From assembly GCA_964544695.1 (NCBI GenBank), contig CAZJDB010000264.1, positions 1 through 19,352 on the forward strand: a DNA stretch of 19,352 bases, in the 5' to 3' direction. Position 1 is the first letter of the stretch. Each line of letters starts with the position of its first letter. Below the pieces are notes generated by a model. The model was given only the letters and a program-made list of their open reading frames with translations. It was not told where the DNA came from and did not search any database. The DNA is from Dinghuibacter sp964544695 (GTDB lineage Bacteria > Bacteroidota > Bacteroidia > Chitinophagales > Chitinophagaceae). This document shows positions 1 to 6,788 of this stretch, one piece after another. The translations under genes were made by a program, and so were the position numbers.

Positions 1-548
1 CTCTCATTACCGACACCCCAGAGGAAAACTTTGTAAGGGTCGGGGTGCCCGTTTGCCGCGCGCTCTGCGGCCAGGGTGCTGTTGCCCCCGTAGTTGAGGT
101 ATTCCAGCCAGTTCTCCATTTCCTGGGGGGTGCCCGAACCCACATTGCCCGCGATATACGGTTCACATCCGATGAGGGTGCATAACTTCAGGAACTCGTC
201 CGTTCCGAAAGTATTGTTGTCGGAAACCATGCCCCAGGTCGTGTTGACGCGCGTAGGCCGTTTTGCGCCGATCCCGTCGCTCCAGTGGTACTGGTCCGCA
301 AAGCAGCCCCCCGGCCAGCGGAGGTCGGGGACCTTGATGCGTTTCAGGGCTTCCACCACGTCCATCCGGATGTGGTCCCCCGCCCAGAAGCCATCATAGA
401 TGCAGCGCCCCAGGTCTTCGGCGAAATGTCCGTAGATGAAGCGGCTGATATTGTGGGCGGAAGCGGAGTCGGGGACCCTTACCGTGAGGGTGGCCTGGCC
501 CAGGCAGGTGGCTGGAGCCAGCAAGGCGAATAGGAATAGGCGACGCAT
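1..548 (-). CDS. Secreted GH51 alpha-L-arabinofuranosidase, N-terminal part (runs off left edge)
   Basis: The first 182 residues are present and the 3' end lies outside the window. The start is the ATG at 548, which opens a signal peptide (MRRLFLFALLAPATCLGQ) with likely cleavage after Gln18, so the enzyme is exported. The mature part matches family GH51 arabinofuranosidases block by block: FIYGHFAEDLGRCIYDG (about residues 37-53), VPDLRWPGGCFADQYHW (73-89), FGTDEF (114-119), CEPYIAGNVGSGT (128-140) and WGVGNE (177-182). In GH51 the Glu of that last motif is the catalytic acid/base; here it is Glu182, the last complete codon in the window. The nucleophile Glu would lie beyond the edge. The family removes terminal alpha-L-arabinofuranosyl groups from arabinan or arabinoxylan. 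No Shine-Dalgarno site is visible upstream. The next gene on this strand starts beyond 2.2 kb and the spacer holds a hairpin, so this gene probably has its own promoter. Confidence 0.93.
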   Translation of the reverse strand, partial: MRRLFLFALLAPATCLGQATLTVRVPDSASAHNISRFIYGHFAEDLGRCIYDGFWAGDHIRMDVVEALKRIKVPDLRWPGGCFADQYHWSDGIGAKRPTRVNTTWGMVSDNNTFGTDEFLKLCTLIGCEPYIAGNVGSGTPQEMENWLEYLNYGGNSTLAAERAANGHPDPYKVFLWGVGNE

Positions 549-582
549 ATTAGTGTAATAATAACAATTATTCACAACACTC

Positions 583-613
583 AAAAGGGGGCCTCCCTTT
601 TTTTACGGAGGCC
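583..613. promoter_or_regulatory. Two mutually exclusive hairpins in the GH51 leader
   Basis: Stem A pairs GGCCTCC (590-596) with GGAGGCC (607-613) around a 10-base loop. Stem B pairs AAAAGGG (583-589) with CCCTTTT (595-601) around a 5-base loop. They share bases 590-596, so only one can form. Read on the plus strand, stem B ends in a run of seven T (598-604) and looks like a weak intrinsic terminator. Read on the minus strand, the element lies in the presumed leader of the GH51 gene, 35 bases upstream of its ATG. A leader attenuator or an mRNA-stability element is possible. No known riboswitch family is recognised. The rest of the spacer (549-693) is AT-rich with no convincing gene. Confidence 0.4.
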
Positions 614-693
614 ACTACGTCTAAAAACTGAATTTAAAATATTCGTTTACTATCCTAATTATTTTTTCTACTTTTTCGTCAAACGATTGACTT

Positions 694-910
694 ATGAAAC
701 ATTATCCTATTATCATCCTTTTGGCGTTGGTACTTCCCAACATTTCTTCGACACGTCACCAGACAGGGCCGTCAAATACCTGGTGCACTGACGCCGGGCG
801 GACAAACGGATAACAATAGCGCCACCTTCACCATGCCCTCGGGGGGGTCCGTCAGTTGGATGGGGACCGGGCAAAATGACGACGGCAGCAATACGATTCA
901 GGTTCAGTGA
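694..910 (+). pseudogene. Frameshifted small secreted protein
   Basis: The ATG at 694 opens a typical signal peptide (MKHYPIIILLALVLPNISS), but that frame ends at a TAA at 811-813 after 39 codons. The other half of a plausible protein lies in the +1 frame: RQIPGALTPGGQTDN followed by NSATFTMPSGGSVSW, then MGTGQNDDGSNTIQVQ and a TGA at 908-910. This second frame has no ATG of its own and is closed upstream by a TGA at 695-697. The secretion signal in one frame and a Gly/Ser/Asn-rich extracellular-looking tail in the next suggest a roughly 70-residue exported protein broken by an indel between about 750 and 790. The family is not recognised. Its last seven bases overlap the 3' end of the aldehyde dehydrogenase gene on the other strand. 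A sequencing error would give the same picture. Confidence 0.5.
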
Positions 911-2259
911 TGCGCATAGTGCCAGGCTTTTGGATGGGTAAAGGCCCGGAGTCCCATGTGGGAGAGGGTAGCCCCGATCCCCGAGTGCTTACGCCCGCTC
1001 CAGGGAACGGCGGCGCTGACGCGATCGCAACAGTTCCAATAACCCGTACCGGCATCGACACGGCTGAGGATGTGCTCGGCCCTTTCCCGGTTCGAGGAGT
1101 AGACGGATGCCGTGAGGCCATAAGGCGTCTCCTGCATGAATCGTAAGGCTTCCGAATCGTCCGCCACGCGCATGATCCCGATAACGGGCCCGAAGCTTTC
1201 TTCCTGCATGACCTGCATGTCGTTGGTGACGTCCACCAGGACCGTCGGTTCGAAAAAGTTCCCGGGTCCGGTCCGGCGCTGCCCACCGGTGAGCACCCTG
1301 GCGCCGCGGTCGACCGCATCTTTAATTTGTCTTTCCAGCAGTGTCAACTGCTCTTTCCGCGTCAAGGCCCCGATATAGACACCTACCTCCGTTGGCAGCC
1401 CAATCCGCCAGGACTGTACCTCGCGTACGAAGGCATCTACGTACGCGTCGTAAATGCGCTCGTGAACGTAAATGCGTTCCACCGCGCAACAGCTTTGCCC
1501 GTTATTGTAAAAGGCTCCGTCGGCTGTGGCCGAGGCCACGGCAGTAATATCGGAAACATCGTCGGCGACGTAGAGGGGGTCCTTCCCTCCCAATTCCAAT
1601 TGACACGGCACGAGCTTTGGGGCTACGCGTTCATAGATGTGTTTGCCGGTGGCATAAGATCCGGTAAAGAAGTAACCGTCGAAATCCATGTCGAGCAGCG
1701 CTTCCCCTGTGGCCCGGCCGCCCAAAGCCACCTGAAATGCCCCATCGGGAACTCCTGCCCGGTGGAGCAGGGCGGCTATTTCGATTCCCGTAAGCGTAGC
1801 ATATTCACTGGGCTTGTACATGACAGCATTCCCCGCCAGCAAGGCTGGAACGAAGACGTTCACCCCGACGAGGTAAGGATAATTCCAGGCGGATATATTA
1901 CAGATCACGCCAAGTGGCTCGTACACGATTTTTTCGGTATCGCTCATCCACTCATCGGAAAGATATTTTTCGGCGTTGTTAAGCATCCATCCAATGCGCG
2001 TGCGTGCGCCACTTATTTCGTTACCCGACTGACGGAGGGGCTTGCCTACCTCGGACGTCAATACGGCGCCCAATCGTTCCTGCTCGCTTTCCAGCAGGTC
2101 CCGGAAACGGCCTATAACCCGGATGCGTTCCGTAAGTCCCAGGGCCACCCAGGCAGGTTGCGAGGCGTCAAGGCGCGCGAATTTCGCGGTGAGGGTATCG
2201 CGACTGTCTTCCTTAATGTCAGCAAGGACTTCCTCGGTAGCCGGATTAATGATTTGCAT
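904..2259 (-). CDS. NAD(P)-dependent aldehyde dehydrogenase (PuuC/SSADH-like)
   Basis: The 451-residue protein is an ALDH-superfamily enzyme of the short type, close in length to E. coli Sad/YneI. Visible active-site elements are NISAWNYP (Asn126), MYKPSE (148-152), FFTGSYATGK (198-206, cofactor-binding loop), LELGGK with general base Glu222, NNGQSCCAVER with catalytic Cys257, and EESFGPV (353-359). The start MQIINPATEE is the usual N-terminus of this group and overlaps the end of the upstream hydrolase gene by 14 bases, indicating coupled translation. As the last gene of the operon it would oxidise the aldehyde made by the iron alcohol dehydrogenase, probably a gamma-glutamyl-aminoaldehyde, to the acid. 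If the substrate is ethanolamine, the product would be gamma-glutamylglycine. The family assignment is firm; the substrate is inferred from context. Succinate semialdehyde is an alternative. Confidence 0.95.
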   Translation of the reverse strand: MQIINPATEEVLADIKEDSRDTLTAKFARLDASQPAWVALGLTERIRVIGRFRDLLESEQERLGAVLTSEVGKPLRQSGNEISGARTRIGWMLNNAEKYLSDEWMSDTEKIVYEPLGVICNISAWNYPYLVGVNVFVPALLAGNAVMYKPSEYATLTGIEIAALLHRAGVPDGAFQVALGGRATGEALLDMDFDGYFFTGSYATGKHIYERVAPKLVPCQLELGGKDPLYVADDVSDITAVASATADGAFYNNGQSCCAVERIYVHERIYDAYVDAFVREVQSWRIGLPTEVGVYIGALTRKEQLTLLERQIKDAVDRGARVLTGGQRRTGPGNFFEPTVLVDVTNDMQVMQEESFGPVIGIMRVADDSEALRFMQETPYGLTASVYSSNRERAEHILSRVDAGTGYWNCCDRVSAAVPWSGRKHSGIGATLSHMGLRAFTHPKAWHYAHH

Positions 2260-3007
2260 GTGCTAAGGATTTGACCTGCGCGGCCTCCAGGAAGGCCCGG
2301 CGTATATTTTTCGTGAACAAACTATTTTGATCGCGCATCCGTTCGGGATGCCACTGAACGAGGCAAATGTATGGGCCGTTCCCCGTCCTTTCGAGGGCCT
2401 CGACGACTCCGTCGGGGGAAAGGGCGCAGGCGACCAGGCCTTTTCCTATCCTGTCGGCCGACTGGTGGTGATTGCTGTTGATAAAGCCCGAGGAAGCGCC
2501 CGTAATCCCGTGGAACCAGGAATCGACATCGACTTGTACCGAGTGGTTGCGGTCGGACCCATCCGCCAGTTTCGCATGGCTGAACTTTCCCCAGGAGGGG
2601 ATGTCGGGGATCAGTGTGCCTCCGAAAAATACGTTAGCAAGTTGAAGGCCGCGACAAATACCGAGAACGGGTATGCCATTAGCCTCGGTGTATTCTAAGA
2701 TGCGCATCTCGAATTCGTCGCGCGCTTCGTTGATGTCATCGGCATAGCAATACGGAAGGTATTCGGGCTTATTATAAAATCGGGGATGTACATCCTCGCC
2801 GCCGCTCAGCACGATGCCGTCGCAGCCTTCGATCGAGCCAACGCCAAGCGCGAGGCGGCGGACTTCGAGGCCGCCCGCACCACCCGCGGCGCCCGCACCA
2901 CCCGCGGCGCCCGCACCACCTGCGGCGCCCGCGCCGCCGGCCGCGGCTGCGCCGATCCATTCGGCGTACCGCGCATATTTGCTGCAATCTGTAACTCCAA
3001 TAATCAT
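2246..3007 (-). CDS. Class I glutamine-amidotransferase-fold gamma-glutamyl hydrolase (peptidase C26, PuuD-like) with Gly/Ala insertion
   Basis: The 253-residue protein has the class I GATase fold of gamma-glutamyl-GABA hydrolases. The catalytic triad is visible as Cys118 in LGICRGLQ and His220/Glu222 in VQWHPER. IVLSGGEDVHPRFY (65-78) and NSNHHQSADRIG (177-188) are family motifs. It would cleave the gamma-glutamyl amide of the oxidised intermediate, returning glutamate and an amino acid. Its ATG overlaps the stop of the alcohol dehydrogenase gene as ATGA, and its end overlaps the aldehyde dehydrogenase start. The odd feature is residues 19-46, an almost pure Gly/Ala tract between WI and LEVRRLA, a position where I expect only a short loop. 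It is encoded by an 18-bp tandem repeat. All catalytic motifs lie downstream and look intact, so the enzyme may still work. Confidence 0.9.
   Translation of the reverse strand: MIIGVTDCSKYARYAEWIGAAAAGGAGAAGGAGAAGGAGAAGGAGGLEVRRLALGVGSIEGCDGIVLSGGEDVHPRFYNKPEYLPYCYADDINEARDEFEMRILEYTEANGIPVLGICRGLQLANVFFGGTLIPDIPSWGKFSHAKLADGSDRNHSVQVDVDSWFHGITGASSGFINSNHHQSADRIGKGLVACALSPDGVVEALERTGNGPYICLVQWHPERMRDQNSLFTKNIRRAFLEAAQVKSLAHANH
2872..2943. repeat. 18-bp tandem repeat inside the hydrolase gene
   Basis: Four head-to-tail copies of an 18-bp unit (plus strand CGCCCGCACCACCCGCGG) occupy 2872-2889, 2890-2907, 2908-2925 and 2926-2943. The first two copies are identical, the third differs by one base, and the fourth is degenerate. 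Because the unit is a multiple of three, it adds six Gly/Ala residues per copy and leaves the reading frame open. GC content is far above that of neighbouring sequence. Slipped-strand expansion is the likely origin. Confidence 0.92.
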
Positions 3008-4128
3008 AACGCCTCCAGATAAAGCTGTTTAAAATCTTCACGCGTCACAGGCTTGGGATTATTCGGATGAGCAAAATCAGCAGATGCCAAATCCGCCAAA
3101 GTCTCCACGTGCTCCGACCGGACGCCAATGGCGGAAAGCCTACGAGGTATCCCGATGGAATCATTGAGCCGAAACAAGTAATCCACCACGGCGCCGCCGC
3201 TTTCATCGGGGAGTTCGAGGGCCCGCGCGATACGACGGAAACGGTCTTCGAACCCACCAATATTGAAAGCCATCCCGTAGGGGATGTTCACGGCATTGGC
3301 GAGGCCATGATGCGTATCCAATAAAGACGACAGGGGATGCGCCAGGGAATGCACGACCCCCAGTCCTTTTTGGAAGGCTATCGCGCCCATCATCGAGGCC
3401 ATGAGCATCTTGCTGCGATTGGAAACGTCCGGCCGGTTGACCGCCGGTTCAAGCGCGTCGCGAATGAGTGAAATCCCTTCCAGGGCGATGCCATCGCACA
3501 AGGGATGGGGGTTCTTGGCCAGGAAGGCTTCCATGTTGTGCGTGAGGGCGTCCATACCCGTAGCCGCCGTAATGGGCGCGGGCAGGTCCATGGTCAGGAG
3601 GGGATCGGCAAAGACGATCCGGGCCATGAGCTTCGGGGAAAAGAGAATCCGCTTGGCGTGCGTTTCGTCGTCGGCGATGATGGCGCTGCGTCCCACCTCG
3701 CTGCCCGTTCCCGAAGTCGTTGGTATCGTGATGAAGGGTGGGACTTCCCCTGTTACGTAAACATCCCCCCCGATCAGGTCGTCGTATTTGAACAGATCCT
3801 CGCGGTGGTGGATGCGCAAGGCGATGGCCCTGGCTACGTCGATGGCAGCCCCGCCCCCGATGCCGATGATGCAGTCGCGGTTAGTGGCGTCCCAGGCCTC
3901 GCTGCCTTTATACACGTCGCTTTTCACCGGATTTTTGTGGATGTCGGAGAAGACGACGGCGCCGGGGAGACCCGCGATAATAGTTTTGAAAAAGGGCAAC
4001 TGCGCGACAACCGGATCGGTCACCACCAGGGGACGAGCTAAATTGTGCGCGGAAAGATATGCGGGCAATTCCGCGGCGGCGCCCGCCCCGAAACGGATAG
4101 TGGTCGGAAAATTGTACTGGTAAATCAT
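3004..4128 (-). CDS. Iron-containing (group III) alcohol dehydrogenase
   Basis: The 374-residue protein carries the dinucleotide motif GIGGGAAIDVAR (89-100) and ITIPTTSGTGSEV (134-146). Candidate metal ligands Asp193 and His197 (GMDALTHNMEAF), His260 (GVVHSLAHPL) and His274 (DTHHGLANA) have exactly the spacing of the Asp/His/His/His ligands of E. coli FucO. I chose the ATG at 4128 (MIYQYNFPTTIRFG), which is the usual N-terminus. An in-frame ATG at 4173 would add 15 residues and run back into the upstream gene. The gene follows the gamma-glutamyl ligase by 31 bases and ends in an ATGA overlap with the hydrolase. In this setting it would oxidise the alcohol group of a gamma-glutamylated amino alcohol to the aldehyde. 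This gene is what separates the cluster from putrescine Puu clusters, which use an FAD amine oxidase at that step. Confidence 0.94.
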   Translation of the reverse strand: MIYQYNFPTTIRFGAGAAAELPAYLSAHNLARPLVVTDPVVAQLPFFKTIIAGLPGAVVFSDIHKNPVKSDVYKGSEAWDATNRDCIIGIGGGAAIDVARAIALRIHHREDLFKYDDLIGGDVYVTGEVPPFITIPTTSGTGSEVGRSAIIADDETHAKRILFSPKLMARIVFADPLLTMDLPAPITAATGMDALTHNMEAFLAKNPHPLCDGIALEGISLIRDALEPAVNRPDVSNRSKMLMASMMGAIAFQKGLGVVHSLAHPLSSLLDTHHGLANAVNIPYGMAFNIGGFEDRFRRIARALELPDESGGAVVDYLFRLNDSIGIPRRLSAIGVRSEHVETLADLASADFAHPNNPKPVTREDFKQLYLEAL

Positions 4129-4159
4129 TATACGTGTTTGCGACGCGCCGGAGGAGCGT

Positions 4160-5494
4160 CTAAATAATTTCAAAATAACGTTTCAATTCCCAATCGCTGA
4201 CAGCCTTGGAATATTGCTTCCATTCCCATTCGCGCGTACGAGCGAAATGATCCACGAAGTCGGCGCCAAAAAGTTCGGAAGCCACGGGAGAAGCCCGCAT
4301 GATGGCGGTAGCCTCGGCCAAACTGCCAGGCAGGACGCCGTGCGAGGTATCCCGATAGCCATTGCCAACCGTAGCAGGTTGCTCCAGGACGAGTCCATGG
4401 GAGATGCCATACAGGCCGGCGGCCACGCAGGCAGCGGCAGCGAGGTAAGGATTCGTATCGGAGCCAACCACACGCGTTTCCAGGCGGGTCGCCTTTTTGC
4501 CGCCGGGCAATGCCCGGAGGGCCACGGTCCGGTTGTCGATCCCCCAAGTGAGGGTCGTGGGCGCCCAGGCGCCTTCCACGAGGCGCTTGTAGCTATTGAC
4601 GGTGGGGGCGATCATGGGCAGGATTTGGGGCAGGCAAAAGAGTTGGCCTGCAATATAGCTGCGCATCAGGTCACTCACCCCGCCGTCCAAGTAAAAAAGA
4701 TTCGTAGTGCCTTCGCCGTCCCACAGACTTTGGTGGATGTGGCCGCTGCACCCGGGGAGGTTTTCGTTCCACTTGGCCATGAAGGTGGCGATGATGCCAT
4801 GCGCGTTCGCAATTTCCTTGACTGCCGTCTTGAACAGGATGGCCCTGTCCGCGGCTTCCAGCAAGGGGGCATAGGTAATGGCCGCCTCATATACGCCTGG
4901 ACCCGTTTCGGTATGAATGCCCTCGAGGGGGATACCGAACTTTCCCAAAAGCGAGAACAGGTCGCTCATATACGCATTCTTCAGGGAGCTGCGCAGCAAC
5001 GAATAGCCGAACATTCCGGGGGTCAGGGGCGTCAACCCCCGAAAACCCTTTTCAACGAGGGTCGCCGGTGTTTCCGAAAAATTGAACCACTCGAACTCCT
5101 GGGAGCAATTTACCAGAAAGCCCATAGAGGAGGCCCGTTCCCGGATCCGTTGCAACAAACAGCGAGGACATGGGTAAGCATCTGTCAGTTCACCCAAAAA
5201 CATGGGCAGATCGTTTTCCCAGGGAATTTTGCGAAAAGTGCTCAGGTCGATGCGCACCTGCGTATCGGGGTACCCCGTATGCCAACCCGTGAATTTCCCG
5301 TTGTCATAGGCCACGTCAGCCATATCCCAACCGAAAGTGACGTCGCAAAATCCCAGGCTCCCCTCCGCAATGGAGGCGAATTTTTCAGCGCTGACGTATT
5401 TCCCCCGGAGCACCCCGTCGATGTCCGCAAGGGCGACCTTGACCCGGCCCGATGGATGCCGGTGTACATAATCCAGGATCTCTTTTGTCGTCAT
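4160..5494 (-). CDS. Glutamine-synthetase-like gamma-glutamyl-amine ligase (PuuA/GlnA4-like)
   Basis: The 444-residue protein belongs to the glutamine synthetase superfamily. Visible elements include the metal-binding pairs SQEFEWF (Glu133, Glu135) and HTETGPGVYEAAI (Glu196, Glu203), the glutamate/ATP site GCSGHIHQSLWD (His252, His254), NSYKRLVEGAWAP (300-312), DNRTVALR (320-327) and RLETRVVGSDTNPYL (337-351). The N-terminal FGWDMADVAYDN region does not resemble the DGSS motif that binds ammonia in true glutamine synthetases, which fits an enzyme using an amine. Family knowledge: PuuA ligates glutamate to putrescine, and Streptomyces GlnA4 ligates it to ethanolamine, both with ATP. The ATG overlaps the stop of the permease gene (ATGA, 5491-5494), so uptake and ligation are translationally coupled. 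The neighbours argue for ethanolamine or a related amino alcohol as acceptor. A role as the cell's main nitrogen-assimilating glutamine synthetase is unlikely. Confidence 0.92.
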   Translation of the reverse strand: MTTKEILDYVHRHPSGRVKVALADIDGVLRGKYVSAEKFASIAEGSLGFCDVTFGWDMADVAYDNGKFTGWHTGYPDTQVRIDLSTFRKIPWENDLPMFLGELTDAYPCPRCLLQRIRERASSMGFLVNCSQEFEWFNFSETPATLVEKGFRGLTPLTPGMFGYSLLRSSLKNAYMSDLFSLLGKFGIPLEGIHTETGPGVYEAAITYAPLLEAADRAILFKTAVKEIANAHGIIATFMAKWNENLPGCSGHIHQSLWDGEGTTNLFYLDGGVSDLMRSYIAGQLFCLPQILPMIAPTVNSYKRLVEGAWAPTTLTWGIDNRTVALRALPGGKKATRLETRVVGSDTNPYLAAAACVAAGLYGISHGLVLEQPATVGNGYRDTSHGVLPGSLAEATAIMRASPVASELFGADFVDHFARTREWEWKQYSKAVSDWELKRYFEII

Positions 5495-6768
5495 GTCAAT
5501 AGTTTATAAAACAAATACGAAAGGAGCAACACACCCACGTACACGAGGCCCAATATCAGGTTATAATAAAACAGCGCAACCAGCGCCACCACCGCGATGC
5601 CCAGCGCCAGCAGGGGAAACCAGGGATACAGGGGCACCCGGAAGGGACGCTTCATCCCGGGCTCCAAAGACCGAAGGCGCAAAAGGGAAACCATGGCCAG
5701 GATATACAACGTCACCGCGCCGAACACGGATAAAACGACGATTTGATCCGTTTTGCCCAGCAACAAAGCTACGATACCGATGACCATATTGCCCAACAGG
5801 GCATAAGCCGGCGTGCGAAAGCGCGGAGACAAAGCCCCAAGAAAGGAAGGCAGATTGCGTACGCGCCCCATTTCATAGGTGCAACGCCCGCCTGCCAGGA
5901 TCAATCCGTGGAAAGAGGCAATCAATCCAAAAAGCCCTACCGTAATCAATAAATGATACATGAGACGATGAGGGCCCGTTACCAACGCGAGCGCCTTTGG
6001 AAGCGGAGAATCCGTAGAAGAAATGGCTTCCCAGCCGCCAACGCCCGTTGCCGATATGAAAATCAGCAAACATAGCACAGCGAGCGTTCCCATTGCCCAT
6101 CCGAACCCCCTGCTGATGTCTCTTTGGGGTCGCAGCGTTTCCTCGGCTACATTGGCCACGCCCTCAATCCCCAGGAAAAACCAAATCGCGAAGGGCACGG
6201 CCGCAAAAGCCCCACCCCAGCCATGGGGGAAAGCATTGTGCGTGAGGTGTTCCATACGAAAGTGGGGAAGGGTGAGGCCCGAAAACAAGACCAGTTCTCC
6301 CACGGCTAGTATGGTTACCAACAATTCCAGTATGGCCGCAGCCCTAATGCCGTAAATATTCAAGGCAGTAAAAAAAATATACCCAACAATAGCAGTGCTC
6401 AGCACCGGCACCTGTGGAAAAAAGGCATTGAAATACGCGCCGATGGCAAAGGCTATGGCCGGAGGCGCCAAAATGAATTCCACGACCTGCGCCATGCCCG
6501 CGATGAACCCCCATGAAGGTCCAAGGGCCTTCCCCGCATAATCGAAAACACCTCCCGCCTTGGGAATGGCACAGGCAAGTTCCGCATAACTCAAGGTAAA
6601 GGTCACGTACATGACCAGGATGACCACCGTGGCGATCCCCATACCCAAGGTACCACCCAGGGGAAGCCCCAGGTTCCATCCGAAGTACATGCCGGATATG
6701 ACATAGCCCACGCCCAATCCCCATAATAAAAAGGGCGTCAAGGTTTTTTGTAAGGAAACACCAGTCAT
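5491..6768 (-). CDS. APC-superfamily permease, ethanolamine-permease type
   Basis: The 425-residue polytopic inner-membrane protein has about 12 hydrophobic segments. I use the ATG at 6768 (MTGVSLQKTL), 20 bases after the stop of the LysR gene. The longer frame, opening at 6822, would overlap that gene by 34 bases and adds non-membrane sequence. From memory of the family, several blocks resemble proton-driven ethanolamine permeases rather than general amino-acid carriers: GVGYVISGMYFGWN near the N-terminus, VEFILAPPAIAFAIGAYFNA, AVPFAIWFFLGIEGVANVAEE, GLFGLIASFHGLILAGGR, and LYILAMVSLLRLRSLEPGMKRPFR close to the C-terminus. It would import ethanolamine or a similar small amine. The ATGA overlap with the ligase gene supports direct channelling of the imported amine into gamma-glutamylation. 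APC membership is near certain; ethanolamine specificity is an inference from sequence similarity plus operon context. Confidence 0.9.
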   Translation of the reverse strand: MTGVSLQKTLTPFLLWGLGVGYVISGMYFGWNLGLPLGGTLGMGIATVVILVMYVTFTLSYAELACAIPKAGGVFDYAGKALGPSWGFIAGMAQVVEFILAPPAIAFAIGAYFNAFFPQVPVLSTAIVGYIFFTALNIYGIRAAAILELLVTILAVGELVLFSGLTLPHFRMEHLTHNAFPHGWGGAFAAVPFAIWFFLGIEGVANVAEETLRPQRDISRGFGWAMGTLAVLCLLIFISATGVGGWEAISSTDSPLPKALALVTGPHRLMYHLLITVGLFGLIASFHGLILAGGRCTYEMGRVRNLPSFLGALSPRFRTPAYALLGNMVIGIVALLLGKTDQIVVLSVFGAVTLYILAMVSLLRLRSLEPGMKRPFRVPLYPWFPLLALGIAVVALVALFYYNLILGLVYVGVLLLSYLFYKLLT

Positions 6769-6788
6769 GAAGGCTTGAAAATAATGAT

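Noticed and set aside
1327..2274. Open frame of 315 codons on the plus strand over the aldehyde dehydrogenase
   Set aside because: No recognisable domain, and the minus-strand dehydrogenase is complete with all active-site motifs.
2872..2943. CRISPR-like array
   Set aside because: The 18-bp units are directly adjacent without spacers and lie in frame inside a coding gene.
4129..4173. Earlier ATG for the iron alcohol dehydrogenase
   Set aside because: It adds 15 residues unlike the family N-terminus and overlaps the end of the ligase gene; MIYQYNFPTTIRFG is the normal beginning.
4214..5509. Open frame of 431 codons on the plus strand, antisense to the ligase gene
   Set aside because: It is a shadow of the GC-rich codon pattern of the glutamine-synthetase-like gene, has no recognisable domain, and the opposite strand carries all catalytic motifs.
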